Source: an uncultured Pseudomonadota bacterium
GTDB taxonomy: Bacteria > SAR324 > NAC60-12
Direction of reading: 5' to 3'
Length of the DNA: 17,233 nt
NCBI GenBank assembly: GCA_913052275.1
Contig: CAJXDX010000022.1
Location: 1 to 17,233 of the forward strand
Positions 1 to 6,021 of this stretch are shown here, piece by piece (position 1 is the stretch's first letter; each line of letters starts with the position of its first letter). The notes below the pieces were generated by a model. It made no database searches and was not told the origin of the DNA. It saw only the letters and a list, made by a program, of their open reading frames with translations. Made by a program: the position numbers and the translations under genes.

Positions 1-1019
1 GAACGCTCAAGGTTCTGCAGCGCCACAAGAACAGGCTCTTCACGTTTTGAAAGGTGAACATAAAAATGACTGCGGTCTCCCAGGTAGGCTGAGGGGCCCA
101 TTACACCCTGCATTACATTTGATAAATCTCCAGGTGCTGTGAACACAGGCTTAAGTTTTTCCGGGCGGATAGCAACCCATACAGGGCTTCTGTCAGCATA
201 CTCAGAATTTGAGGCTGGTATGTCAATTTCTCCCATGGAATCAGTTGAAATACTAAGTTTACCGTTTTCTGATTTTGTTACTTCCCCAGGGAAAAAATTC
301 ATGCTGCCGATAAAGTCAGCCACGAAACGCGAACTTGGATTTTCGTAAAGTTGAGCAGGAGAGGCAATTTCCATTACATGCCCCTCTGTCATTACTGCAA
401 TACGGTCTGAAAGGGTCAGGGCCTCTTCCTGGTCATGGGTTACAAAAAGAAAAGTGATTCCAACCTGCTGCTGAAGCTGCCGCAACTCGATCTGCATTTG
501 TTCTCTCAGCTTCTTATCAAGGGCTCCAAGTGGTTCATCCAGCAGCAAAACCTTAGGCTGTTTGATTAATGCCCTGGCCAGTGCAACTCGCTGCCGCTGA
601 CCGCCGGAGAGTTCATCTGCCCTGCGCTTACCATATCCCTGGAGCTTGATCAGTTCAAGGGTCTCATCAATACGCCGGTGCAGTTCTGTTTTTGACAGGC
701 CGGACTTTCGCATGCCAAAGGCAATATTTCCCCGTACATCCATGTGTGGAAAGATTGCATAATTCTGAAACACCATGTTCACAGGCCTCAGATTTGGCGG
801 AGTTCCGGACATGGGTTGATTATCGATTGAAATCTCACCTGAATCCGGTATTTCAAAACCTGCAACCATTCGAAGAAGTGTTGTTTTGCCACATCCTGAC
901 GGGCCAAGCAGTGCAAAAAATTCACCCCGCTGTATCTCAAAATTAGCACCGTTTACTGCTTTTACATCTCCAAATGACTTGCTGACGTCATGAAATGAAA
1001 TGATAGCGTCCTGACTCAT
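1..1019 (-). CDS. potA: ABC transporter ATP-binding protein, PotA type (partial, runs off left edge)
   Basis: This is the ATPase of a polyamine-type ABC importer and acts on the cytoplasmic face with the two permeases encoded just upstream. The frame starts at ATG 1019 and stays open to base 1, giving 339 residues, most of a family usually near 370. Visible motifs are Walker A GPSGCGKT (about 39-46), Q-loop VFQNYAIFPH (Q85), signature LSGGQ (137-141), Walker B LLLDEP (158-163) and the H-loop histidine (H195). The part after about residue 240 matches the regulatory TOBE-like region. One base separates the start from the stop of the upstream permease, so translation is probably coupled. The polyamine assignment rests on family resemblance and gene order; related systems carry opines, amino-acid derivatives or other cations, so the substrate is open. 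Only the extreme C-terminus is missing. Confidence 0.93.
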   Translation of the reverse strand, partial: MSQDAIISFHDVSKSFGDVKAVNGANFEIQRGEFFALLGPSGCGKTTLLRMVAGFEIPDSGEISIDNQPMSGTPPNLRPVNMVFQNYAIFPHMDVRGNIAFGMRKSGLSKTELHRRIDETLELIKLQGYGKRRADELSGGQRQRVALARALIKQPKVLLLDEPLGALDKKLREQMQIELRQLQQQVGITFLFVTHDQEEALTLSDRIAVMTEGHVMEIASPAQLYENPSSRFVADFIGSMNFFPGEVTKSENGKLSISTDSMGEIDIPASNSEYADRSPVWVAIRPEKLKPVFTAPGDLSNVMQGVMGPSAYLGDRSHFYVHLSKREEPVLVALQNLER

Positions 1020-1020
1020 G

Positions 1021-1836
1021 TCATATTCCTGAAGTTGGTTCAAGTTTGACTCCTCTTCGTCTCAGCCATTCAGCGAATGATACCACAAAAAACGAAACAA
1101 CAAAAATACTGGCACCTAACGCAAGTATAGCCGGAATCTTTGTAGGAAAGCGCAAGGAACTCCAGATATAGATCGGCAGCGTGGGATCAGTACTGGAAAG
1201 AAAGAAGGCAAGCACGAATTCATCAAAAGAGATTGTAAATGTCAGCAGCAGGCTTGCTACAATACCAGGCAAAACAATAGGAAATGTAACTCTCCAGAAT
1301 GTCATCCAGGCATTTTCTCCGAGATCCATTGCGGCTTCTTCGAGACTTTTGTCAAAACCTTCCATGCGTGAGATCAAGATCAGCATCGAGAAGGGGATAC
1401 ATAGCAATAGATGCGAGAAACCAACGGTCCACAGTGAAAGCGGTATTTCTGCCTGACTGATGAGGATCAAAAGTGATATTGCAAGGATGATTTCAGGAAT
1501 AACCAGGGGGATCATAATGAAACTTACGAGTGGTCCCCTGCCTTTTAGACGATAGCGTGTCACTGCCTTGGCTGCAAGCAGACCAAAGATTGTGCTGAGG
1601 ATTGCCACTACCATGCCAACCTTTATGCTGTTAAAAAGAGCCTGGTGCATATCCGGACTGTTGATCATTTTGTCATACCACTTTAGTGTAAAGTCCTTGA
1701 GTGGAAAAGTGATGTAAGTTGAGCTGTTGAATGAAAACAGCGGCAGAAACAAAACCGGAAGGTAGATAAATGTCAGGTACATTGCTGCGTAGATTAATAG
1801 TCCGTCTGGCTTCCAGGAAAGTCGATTGCTTTTCAT
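1021..1836 (-). CDS. potC: ABC transporter permease, PotC type
   Basis: Inner-membrane permease of the polyamine-type ABC importer, 271 residues from the ATG at 1836. That ATG shares bases with the TGA of the preceding permease gene (ATGA overlap) and has a purine-rich AAGAGAG just upstream, so it is preferred over the GTG at 1881 that would add 15 residues. The protein shows about six hydrophobic segments, starting near residues 13-36. It carries the permease EAA loop, EEAAMDLGENAWMTFWRVTF, near residues 166-185, which docks onto the ATPase. It sits second in the usual PotB-PotC pair and is followed by the ATPase gene after one base. Family and role are clear; the transported molecule is not. 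Confidence 0.92.
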   Translation of the reverse strand: MKSNRLSWKPDGLLIYAAMYLTFIYLPVLFLPLFSFNSSTYITFPLKDFTLKWYDKMINSPDMHQALFNSIKVGMVVAILSTIFGLLAAKAVTRYRLKGRGPLVSFIMIPLVIPEIILAISLLILISQAEIPLSLWTVGFSHLLLCIPFSMLILISRMEGFDKSLEEAAMDLGENAWMTFWRVTFPIVLPGIVASLLLTFTISFDEFVLAFFLSSTDPTLPIYIWSSLRFPTKIPAILALGASIFVVSFFVVSFAEWLRRRGVKLEPTSGI

Positions 1837-2753
1837 GCGACTCTCTTGCGGAAGTTGTGCGTACCCCAGAGAAACAGGCACACCATAAGTGTTACTGTAA
1901 GCATGGACATAACAGAAATTGCTGCCCCCAAAGGCCAGTTCTGTGCTTTACCGAACATCGACTGGATAATGTTTCCTATCATTATGCCTCTTGGTCCACC
2001 TACAAGTGAAGGGGTGACGTAATCCCCTACTGTTGGGATAAACACCAGCAGGCTTGCTGCTATCACTCCGGGAAGTGAAAGAGGGAGTGTAACCCTCATG
2101 AAGGTCATGAAGGTGTTTTCACCAAGATCACGTGATGCCTCAAGCAGTGAACGGTCTATTTTCTCAAGAGAAACGTAAATCGGAAGAATAGCAAACGCCG
2201 CCCAGGCATGTGCCAGGGTGATGACCACCGCAGTTGGGTTGTAAAGCAGGAATTCCAGGGGTTCACTTAAGATTCCCAGGGTTTTCAGTCCTGAGTTGAT
2301 AACGCCGTTATAACCCAGCATGATCTTCCAGGCGAATACACGCAGCAGGTAACTGGTCCAGAAAGGCACGGTGATCAGAATCAGCCATATCAGCTTGTTG
2401 TGCTTAACCCTGAAGGCAATATAATAAGCCATCGGATATGCCAGCAGCACCGTGACAATAGTCACCATGCCGGACATGCGAATTGACTTGAAAAGTATCT
2501 TGGTGTAGATCGGTTTCTGGAAAAAATCCAGATAGTTCTTTAGCGAAAAAGTTCGGATAAAGTCCAGGTATTCCTGGATCCAGAAGCTCAGTGTTAAAAG
2601 CACGATCAGTGGCATGGCCAGTCCAACAAGCATGGCCAGCAGGGTAGGGGAAAGCAGTGAGTATCCTCTCAGGGACTCGCTTTTAATATACAACCTGCGC
2701 AGACGAAAGATGAAACTGTCTGGAAGAGTAGAAACGTGGGAGTTGCTTGTCAA
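1833..2753 (-). CDS. potB: ABC transporter permease, PotB type
   Basis: First of the two inner-membrane permeases of the polyamine-type importer, 306 residues. No in-frame ATG exists between the upstream stop and the first membrane segment. The best start is therefore the TTG at 2753, preceded by AAGG at short distance; a later TTG inside the hydrophilic N-terminus is possible. A hydrophilic head of about 30 residues is followed by roughly six membrane segments, the first near residues 32-57. The EAA loop EASRDLGENTFMTFMRVTLP lies near residues 205-224 and contacts the ATPase. The stop TGA overlaps the next permease start as ATGA. It is separated from the binding-protein gene by 129 bases containing a hairpin, suggesting lower expression than that gene. 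Confidence 0.91.
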   Translation of the reverse strand: MTSNSHVSTLPDSFIFRLRRLYIKSESLRGYSLLSPTLLAMLVGLAMPLIVLLTLSFWIQEYLDFIRTFSLKNYLDFFQKPIYTKILFKSIRMSGMVTIVTVLLAYPMAYYIAFRVKHNKLIWLILITVPFWTSYLLRVFAWKIMLGYNGVINSGLKTLGILSEPLEFLLYNPTAVVITLAHAWAAFAILPIYVSLEKIDRSLLEASRDLGENTFMTFMRVTLPLSLPGVIAASLLVFIPTVGDYVTPSLVGGPRGIMIGNIIQSMFGKAQNWPLGAAISVMSMLTVTLMVCLFLWGTHNFRKRVA

Positions 2754-2841
2754 TTGCCTTGTAGATCGGGAAGGTTTTGCTGAAAAGACTGAGCTGGATT
2801 AAAGAACCTGTTTATGGATCACACGGCAGGAAAATCAGAAC

Positions 2842-2871
2842 ATAATGAGAGCCTTCTCAGGCCCTCATTAT
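2842..2871 (-). other. Intergenic hairpin after the binding-protein gene
   Basis: An inverted repeat forms a 12-base-pair stem with one G-U pair and a 6-base loop (TGAGAA on the transcribed strand); the arms are ATAATGAGGGCC and GGCTCTCATTAT. It begins 11 bases after the end of the binding-protein gene. No run of T follows, so it is more likely an RNA-stabilising or partly attenuating hairpin than a full terminator. Such elements commonly lie between binding-protein and permease genes of ABC operons and raise the amount of binding protein relative to permease. Function is inferred from structure and position. Confidence 0.6.
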
Positions 2872-2882
2872 TGATGACTGTA

Positions 2883-4007
2883 TCAGAGACCTGCTTTGAC
2901 CTCTTCAAACATGGTCTGCAGAGCTGGTTCGTTTGCAATAGGTTCCTGAAAAATGCCCGATGCAAGCATTTCTTCAGCATTAGTGGAGAAACCTAGTTCC
3001 TTCAGTTTACCAGGGCTGACTGCCTCAAAAGCTTTGGCGTTTCCATGACCATATCCGTATTCAACAATCTCGTAAACACCGCTTTCGACGCTCATGTAGG
3101 CATCCAGGTAGTCGTAGATCTTGTCCAGTTTGGCAGGGTCATGATCTTTCATAAGACAGAAACCGCAGACCCAGGTCATGGCTCCTTCTTTGGGTTTCAT
3201 GTACTTAACGTCAATTCCTTCACCCTTCAGTTTAGTGTAGCCATCGTTCCAGGCTGTGGCTGCCACAACTTCACCTGCAGCAACTGCCTGCTCCATCTCA
3301 GATGAACTGCCCCAGTAGAAGCGCAACAGCGGCAGCTGTTCTTTCAGGGCTGCACGTGTCTTTTTCACTTCCTCGTCAGTCATGTCGAAAGGATTTTTTG
3401 CCCCAATATAAATTGCAGCAACCATAACGCCGTCAATCAGGCTGTCAGCCATTGCAAGGCGGCCTCGGTATTTCGGATCCCAGAGAATACCCCAGGTTTC
3501 GTTATTGACATACTCAGGTGCAAGATCTGCCCTGTATACTACTGAGGTCTGACCCCAGTCGGTAGGAATGAAATACTGCTGCCCATTGATAACTGTTCCG
3601 GGAATAGTTTTGAGGCTGGAGATAATGTCCGGCCAGTTGCCTAGACGGCTTGTATCGATTGGATCAAGTATACCTGCATCATACCAGATAGGTACCTTGT
3701 AGGTGCATGGCTGAGTCAAATCGACTTTGAATCCTGCCCGCATTTTTGCGAAGGCTTCTTCTTCATCTGCAAAAATTGCAATATTAGGGGATGAACCATG
3801 CTTATCTACGTAAGCTTTATGTAGTTCAGGCACTTCCCATCCCTCCCAGGTAAATACCGTGGGGTGATCAGTACTTGCAGCCTGGGTAAAGCGTGAGCCC
3901 AACGGCATCATTACCATTGTCGCCCCCAAAGCCATCAGGTTCCTGTTAAACTGCCTTCGGCTCATTTTACCGGTGGCCAGTTGTTCTACAATATCTTCTC
4001 TTTCCAT
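2883..4007 (-). CDS. potD: Polyamine-type ABC transporter substrate-binding protein with Tat-like signal
   Basis: Extracytoplasmic solute-binding protein of the PotD-like family, 374 residues, the usual length. The N-terminus has a hydrophilic stretch with a twin-arginine motif SRRQFNR (about 16-22), a hydrophobic core (about 24-36) and a likely cleavage site after TQA near residues 41-43. Export by the Tat route is therefore probable. The mature part begins with a VFTWEGWEVPE-type strand and contains a GYGHGN segment near the C-terminus, as in other PotD-like proteins. The ATG at 4007 has an excellent ribosome binding site. The gene leads the importer operon, and permeases and ATPase follow on the same strand. 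Polyamine binding is the default family assignment, but the ligand cannot be read from the sequence. Because nitrile hydratase genes lie directly upstream, a nitrogen-containing ligand is an attractive inference only. Confidence 0.9.
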   Translation of the reverse strand: MEREDIVEQLATGKMSRRQFNRNLMALGATMVMMPLGSRFTQAASTDHPTVFTWEGWEVPELHKAYVDKHGSSPNIAIFADEEEAFAKMRAGFKVDLTQPCTYKVPIWYDAGILDPIDTSRLGNWPDIISSLKTIPGTVINGQQYFIPTDWGQTSVVYRADLAPEYVNNETWGILWDPKYRGRLAMADSLIDGVMVAAIYIGAKNPFDMTDEEVKKTRAALKEQLPLLRFYWGSSSEMEQAVAAGEVVAATAWNDGYTKLKGEGIDVKYMKPKEGAMTWVCGFCLMKDHDPAKLDKIYDYLDAYMSVESGVYEIVEYGYGHGNAKAFEAVSPGKLKELGFSTNAEEMLASGIFQEPIANEPALQTMFEEVKAGL

Positions 4008-4011
4008 ATTA

Positions 4012-4017
4012 TCCTCC
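4012..4017 (-). promoter_or_regulatory. Strong Shine-Dalgarno site for the binding-protein gene
   Basis: On the minus strand GGAGGA, within AAGGAGGA, stands 4 bases before the ATG at 4007. It is the strongest ribosome binding site in the window. This fits high expression of a periplasmic binding protein and fixes the start of that gene. Confidence 0.8.
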
Positions 4018-4050
4018 TTCTAATGAATGAAAATATTATTTTGCCCAGTC

Positions 4051-4078
4051 AGGTTAAAGGAAATCTTATGTTTGTCAA
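4051..4078 (-). promoter_or_regulatory. Candidate sigma-70 promoter for the ABC importer operon
   Basis: Reading the minus strand, a perfect -35 hexamer TTGACA (4078-4073) is followed after 16 bases by TAACCT (4056-4051), a weak -10 match. It sits in the 190-base gap upstream of the binding-protein gene and would start RNA near 4044, leaving a leader of about 37 bases. The -35 is convincing and the -10 is not, so an activator may be needed. This is inferred from sequence only. Confidence 0.4.
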
Positions 4079-4119
4079 GAAAAATTTCAGGTAGAAAGCA
4101 TATTCTTCATAAAAATCTA

Positions 4120-4135
4120 AAGTAACTGGTTACCT
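4120..4135. promoter_or_regulatory. Imperfect dyad upstream of the ABC importer promoter (possible operator)
   Basis: The plus strand reads AAGTAACTGGTTACCT. The core arms GTAAC and GTTAC are perfect around a 2-base centre, and 14 of the 16 bases are symmetric overall. It lies about 80 bases upstream of the predicted transcription start. This is a position more typical of an activator than a repressor site. No regulator gene is in the window, so the factor is unknown. Confidence 0.3.
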
Positions 4136-4143
4136 GTCTTAAA

Positions 4144-4155
4144 TTCACTTGTGAA
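4144..4155. promoter_or_regulatory. Perfect short dyad, second possible operator
   Basis: The plus strand reads TTCACTTGTGAA, with arms TTCAC and GTGAA around a 2-base centre. Its centre is 22 bases from that of the neighbouring dyad, about two helical turns, so both would face the same side of the DNA. Short dyads also arise by chance in AT-rich gaps. Confidence 0.25.
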
Positions 4156-4197
4156 AAGCTGAAAATTTATGTTTTTTCTGCAATTAAACTTTGTGGA

Positions 4198-4557
4198 TCA
4201 TTTGTATTTCACTAGCTTCACAGGATTTCCGTGCGGAGTGGATAGGTAGGCACGGCGCCATTGTTCCATCATTGATTTTAAATCGGATTTTTTCAGGATA
4301 TTTTTTTTTAGCAGAATAGTTTCCAGGGCAGAGAGCCAGAATTGATAATAAGTGTTACCAAAATCAGGATTTCCCTGATCTTTTGCCTCTTTGATCTCTT
4401 CAGCCAGGGCATCTGTCCATTCTGACCATTTTAACAGACCCTTTTCTGATAATTTCACTGCAATTGCAAAGGCATGTGCTTCCCACGGTTCAGCAAATAC
4501 CGGCTGCTGTTCGTCTTTGCCGGAATCATGCAGTAAGCCGGGAAAGGCAGTGTTCAT
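4198..4557 (-). CDS. Nitrile hydratase accessory (activator) protein
   Basis: Small protein of 119 residues of the nitrile hydratase activator family (P14K-like), homologous to the N-terminal domain of the beta subunit. In cobalt-type systems such proteins escort the alpha subunit and help insert cobalt. Family features are FAEPWEAHAFAIAVKL, then GLLKWSEWTDALAEEI, GNTYYQFWLSALE and the closing STPHGNPVKL. The ATG at 4557 overlaps the TGA of the beta gene (ATGA) and has GGAGA five bases upstream. It is preferred over the ATG at 4581 that would add eight residues inside the beta frame. Third gene of the alpha-beta-activator set. The family call is firm; the escort role is taken from characterised relatives. 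Confidence 0.9.
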   Translation of the reverse strand: MNTAFPGLLHDSGKDEQQPVFAEPWEAHAFAIAVKLSEKGLLKWSEWTDALAEEIKEAKDQGNPDFGNTYYQFWLSALETILLKKNILKKSDLKSMMEQWRRAYLSTPHGNPVKLVKYK

Positions 4558-5219
4558 GCTGTCTCCAGGTAAGGTTCCCACAGATCAATACTGACTTTGA
4601 AATTCGTCTTAGCTTCTAATCCCCACAGTTCATCTGAAGTGAAAATTACTCCATACAGGTGCTGGCCTTCTCGAATACCGAGTGCGTTGCTGTCCGGAAA
4701 AACATGTGCGCCATGATGTATATCCACTGTACCGAATTTACCACGGGCGTATCTTGGTAGACGCGTATGACCCTCGGGGTTAATATTAAGGATATGAACT
4801 CTATCACCTCTTTTATAGAGGGGGGGATGTTTAATCTCCATGTTCACAGGTCCTCCTTTAAGCATTGCTGCTTTAACAGCGGCGGCCTTCAATACATTGG
4901 AGGTTAATTGTGTTTCTGCAGGAACAGCTTTTCCACTGTCAAGTTCAGCTTGCGTGATAAGTTCTTTTTCAAACAGCAGCTTCAGCAGACCTTGGTACCA
5001 GTTTTCATAATAGCTGTTGCGAAGGTAATCGGCAGGATGCTGGCGTTCCCTGGCATGACGGGATTGATCAAGGTTCCACTGTCTCAGGAATGCTGATGCG
5101 AGTGTCAATCCGAATACACTCTGTTCCCATTCATGATGGAAAACTTTCTCACTGTGTTCTGGTTCAGGGTTTATGCACCCCAGGCCATGCATACCTCCAA
5201 GGTCGTGTCCACCGTTCAT
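4554..5219 (-). CDS. nthB: Nitrile hydratase beta subunit
   Basis: Beta subunit of the cytoplasmic nitrile hydratase, which converts nitriles to amides with the metal-bearing alpha subunit. It has 221 residues, the normal length. Recognisable features are the N-terminal MNGGHDLGGMHGLG, the helical N-terminal half with NSYYENWYQGLLKLL, and the SH3-like C-terminal half with GDRVHILNINPEGHTRLPRY (residues about 137-156), HVFPDSNA and LWGLEAKTN. The alpha gene ends three bases before this ATG, and the activator start overlaps its stop. The full-length single beta chain argues against thiocyanate hydrolase, in which this protein is divided into two smaller subunits. Substrate range cannot be read from sequence. 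Confidence 0.95.
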   Translation of the reverse strand: MNGGHDLGGMHGLGCINPEPEHSEKVFHHEWEQSVFGLTLASAFLRQWNLDQSRHARERQHPADYLRNSYYENWYQGLLKLLFEKELITQAELDSGKAVPAETQLTSNVLKAAAVKAAMLKGGPVNMEIKHPPLYKRGDRVHILNINPEGHTRLPRYARGKFGTVDIHHGAHVFPDSNALGIREGQHLYGVIFTSDELWGLEAKTNFKVSIDLWEPYLETA

Positions 5220-5222
5220 TGC

Positions 5223-5828
5223 TCAGGATTCCTCAGGTAAACGTGCTTTTTCAACACCAATCATTGAATTACGGCTTACCAGTGCAGATAATTTCTGCTC
5301 TGACCAGTCCTTAGTATCGGCAGGTCGTTCAGGCAGGACAAGGTACCGCATTTCAGATGTTGAATCCCATACCTTGATCTCAACATCTTTTCCAATCTCT
5401 GTTCCAAACTCTTTAAGCACTTCACGTGGGGCCATCACGGCACGTGCACGGTAAGGTGCAGACTTGTACCAGACCGGAGGCAGTCCAAGCACTGTCCATG
5501 GATAACAGGAGCACAGTGTGCACACCACCAGGTTATGTATCACATTTGTATTCTCCACGATTTTCATGTGTTCTCCCTGTCGACCGGTAAAACCCATAGA
5601 TGCGATAGCAGCAGTGGCATCCTCATGCAGCCAGGCTTTGAATTGAGGATCAGTCCATGCCCGTGCCACAACCTTAGCTCCATTTTTAGGGCCGACACGG
5701 TTTTCATAAGTATCAATCAGCTCGTCCAGTGCTGCAGGGTCAACAAGGCCTTTTTCTACCAGTAAAGATTCCAGGGCCTTGACTTTCAGCTCCATTTCAG
5801 AGGGCGGTGAAGTATGGTTGTCATTCAT
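5223..5828 (-). CDS. nthA: Nitrile hydratase alpha subunit, cobalt type
   Basis: Catalytic metal-binding subunit of nitrile hydratase, 201 residues, close to the family norm. The metal claw is VCTLCSC at about residues 102-108 (C103, C106, S107, C108). Threonine in the second claw position is the mark of cobalt enzymes; iron enzymes have serine. In characterised enzymes the second and third cysteines are oxidised to sulfinic and sulfenic acid. The claw is followed by the family stretch YPWTVLGLPPVWYKSAPYR. A ribosome binding site AAGGAA stands about 12 bases before the ATG, longer than ideal. First gene of a tight alpha-beta-activator operon after a 193-base gap. The product amide would normally go to an amidase, and none is present here. 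Confidence 0.96.
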   Translation of the reverse strand: MNDNHTSPPSEMELKVKALESLLVEKGLVDPAALDELIDTYENRVGPKNGAKVVARAWTDPQFKAWLHEDATAAIASMGFTGRQGEHMKIVENTNVIHNLVVCTLCSCYPWTVLGLPPVWYKSAPYRARAVMAPREVLKEFGTEIGKDVEIKVWDSTSEMRYLVLPERPADTKDWSEQKLSALVSRNSMIGVEKARLPEES

Positions 5829-6021
5829 GCTTATGGCTGTTCCTTGCAGGGTTGTAACAAATTTCTGTTATAATTATTTCCTTTTAAAGCATCTGTTGCT
5901 TTAGAACTGCCTTAGTTATTCCGAGGTTGTAATCCTGGACTAGATCAGCACGACCCTGGTGCCAGCAAGGATCAAGTTTCCTTGAATTGAGCAAATTTGC
6001 ATGTTCCGCAATTTGAAAAGT
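5829..6021 (-). other. 193-base intergenic region before the nitrile hydratase operon
   Basis: This gap separates the dehydratase gene from nitrile hydratase alpha and probably holds the nitrile hydratase promoter. An AT-rich patch at about 5869-5885 contains TATAAC on the minus strand, but no acceptable -35 lies 16-18 bases before it. Small inverted repeats are present: CAAGGA/TCCTTG at about 5967-5985 and CAAATT/AATTTG at about 5992-6015. Neither is followed by a T run, so no terminator is called. Confidence 0.35.

Noticed and set aside
1181..1456. Long plus-strand open frames opposite the permease, dehydratase and TctA genes.
   Set aside because: They are antisense shadows of well-supported minus-strand genes, with no family motifs and no credible ribosome binding sites.
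4554..5828. Thiocyanate hydrolase as an alternative to nitrile hydratase.
   Set aside because: That enzyme has its beta-like part divided into two short chains; here one full-length 221-residue beta subunit is present, and the third small protein matches the activator family.
5940..5970. TGGCAC with a downstream GTGC on the minus strand before nitrile hydratase, resembling a sigma-54 promoter.
   Set aside because: The conserved GG and GC are 12 bases apart instead of the required 10, so the element is not functional in the known pattern.
5992..6015. CAAATT/AATTTG inverted repeat after the dehydratase gene as a terminator.
   Set aside because: The stem is short and AT-rich with a long loop, and no T run follows.
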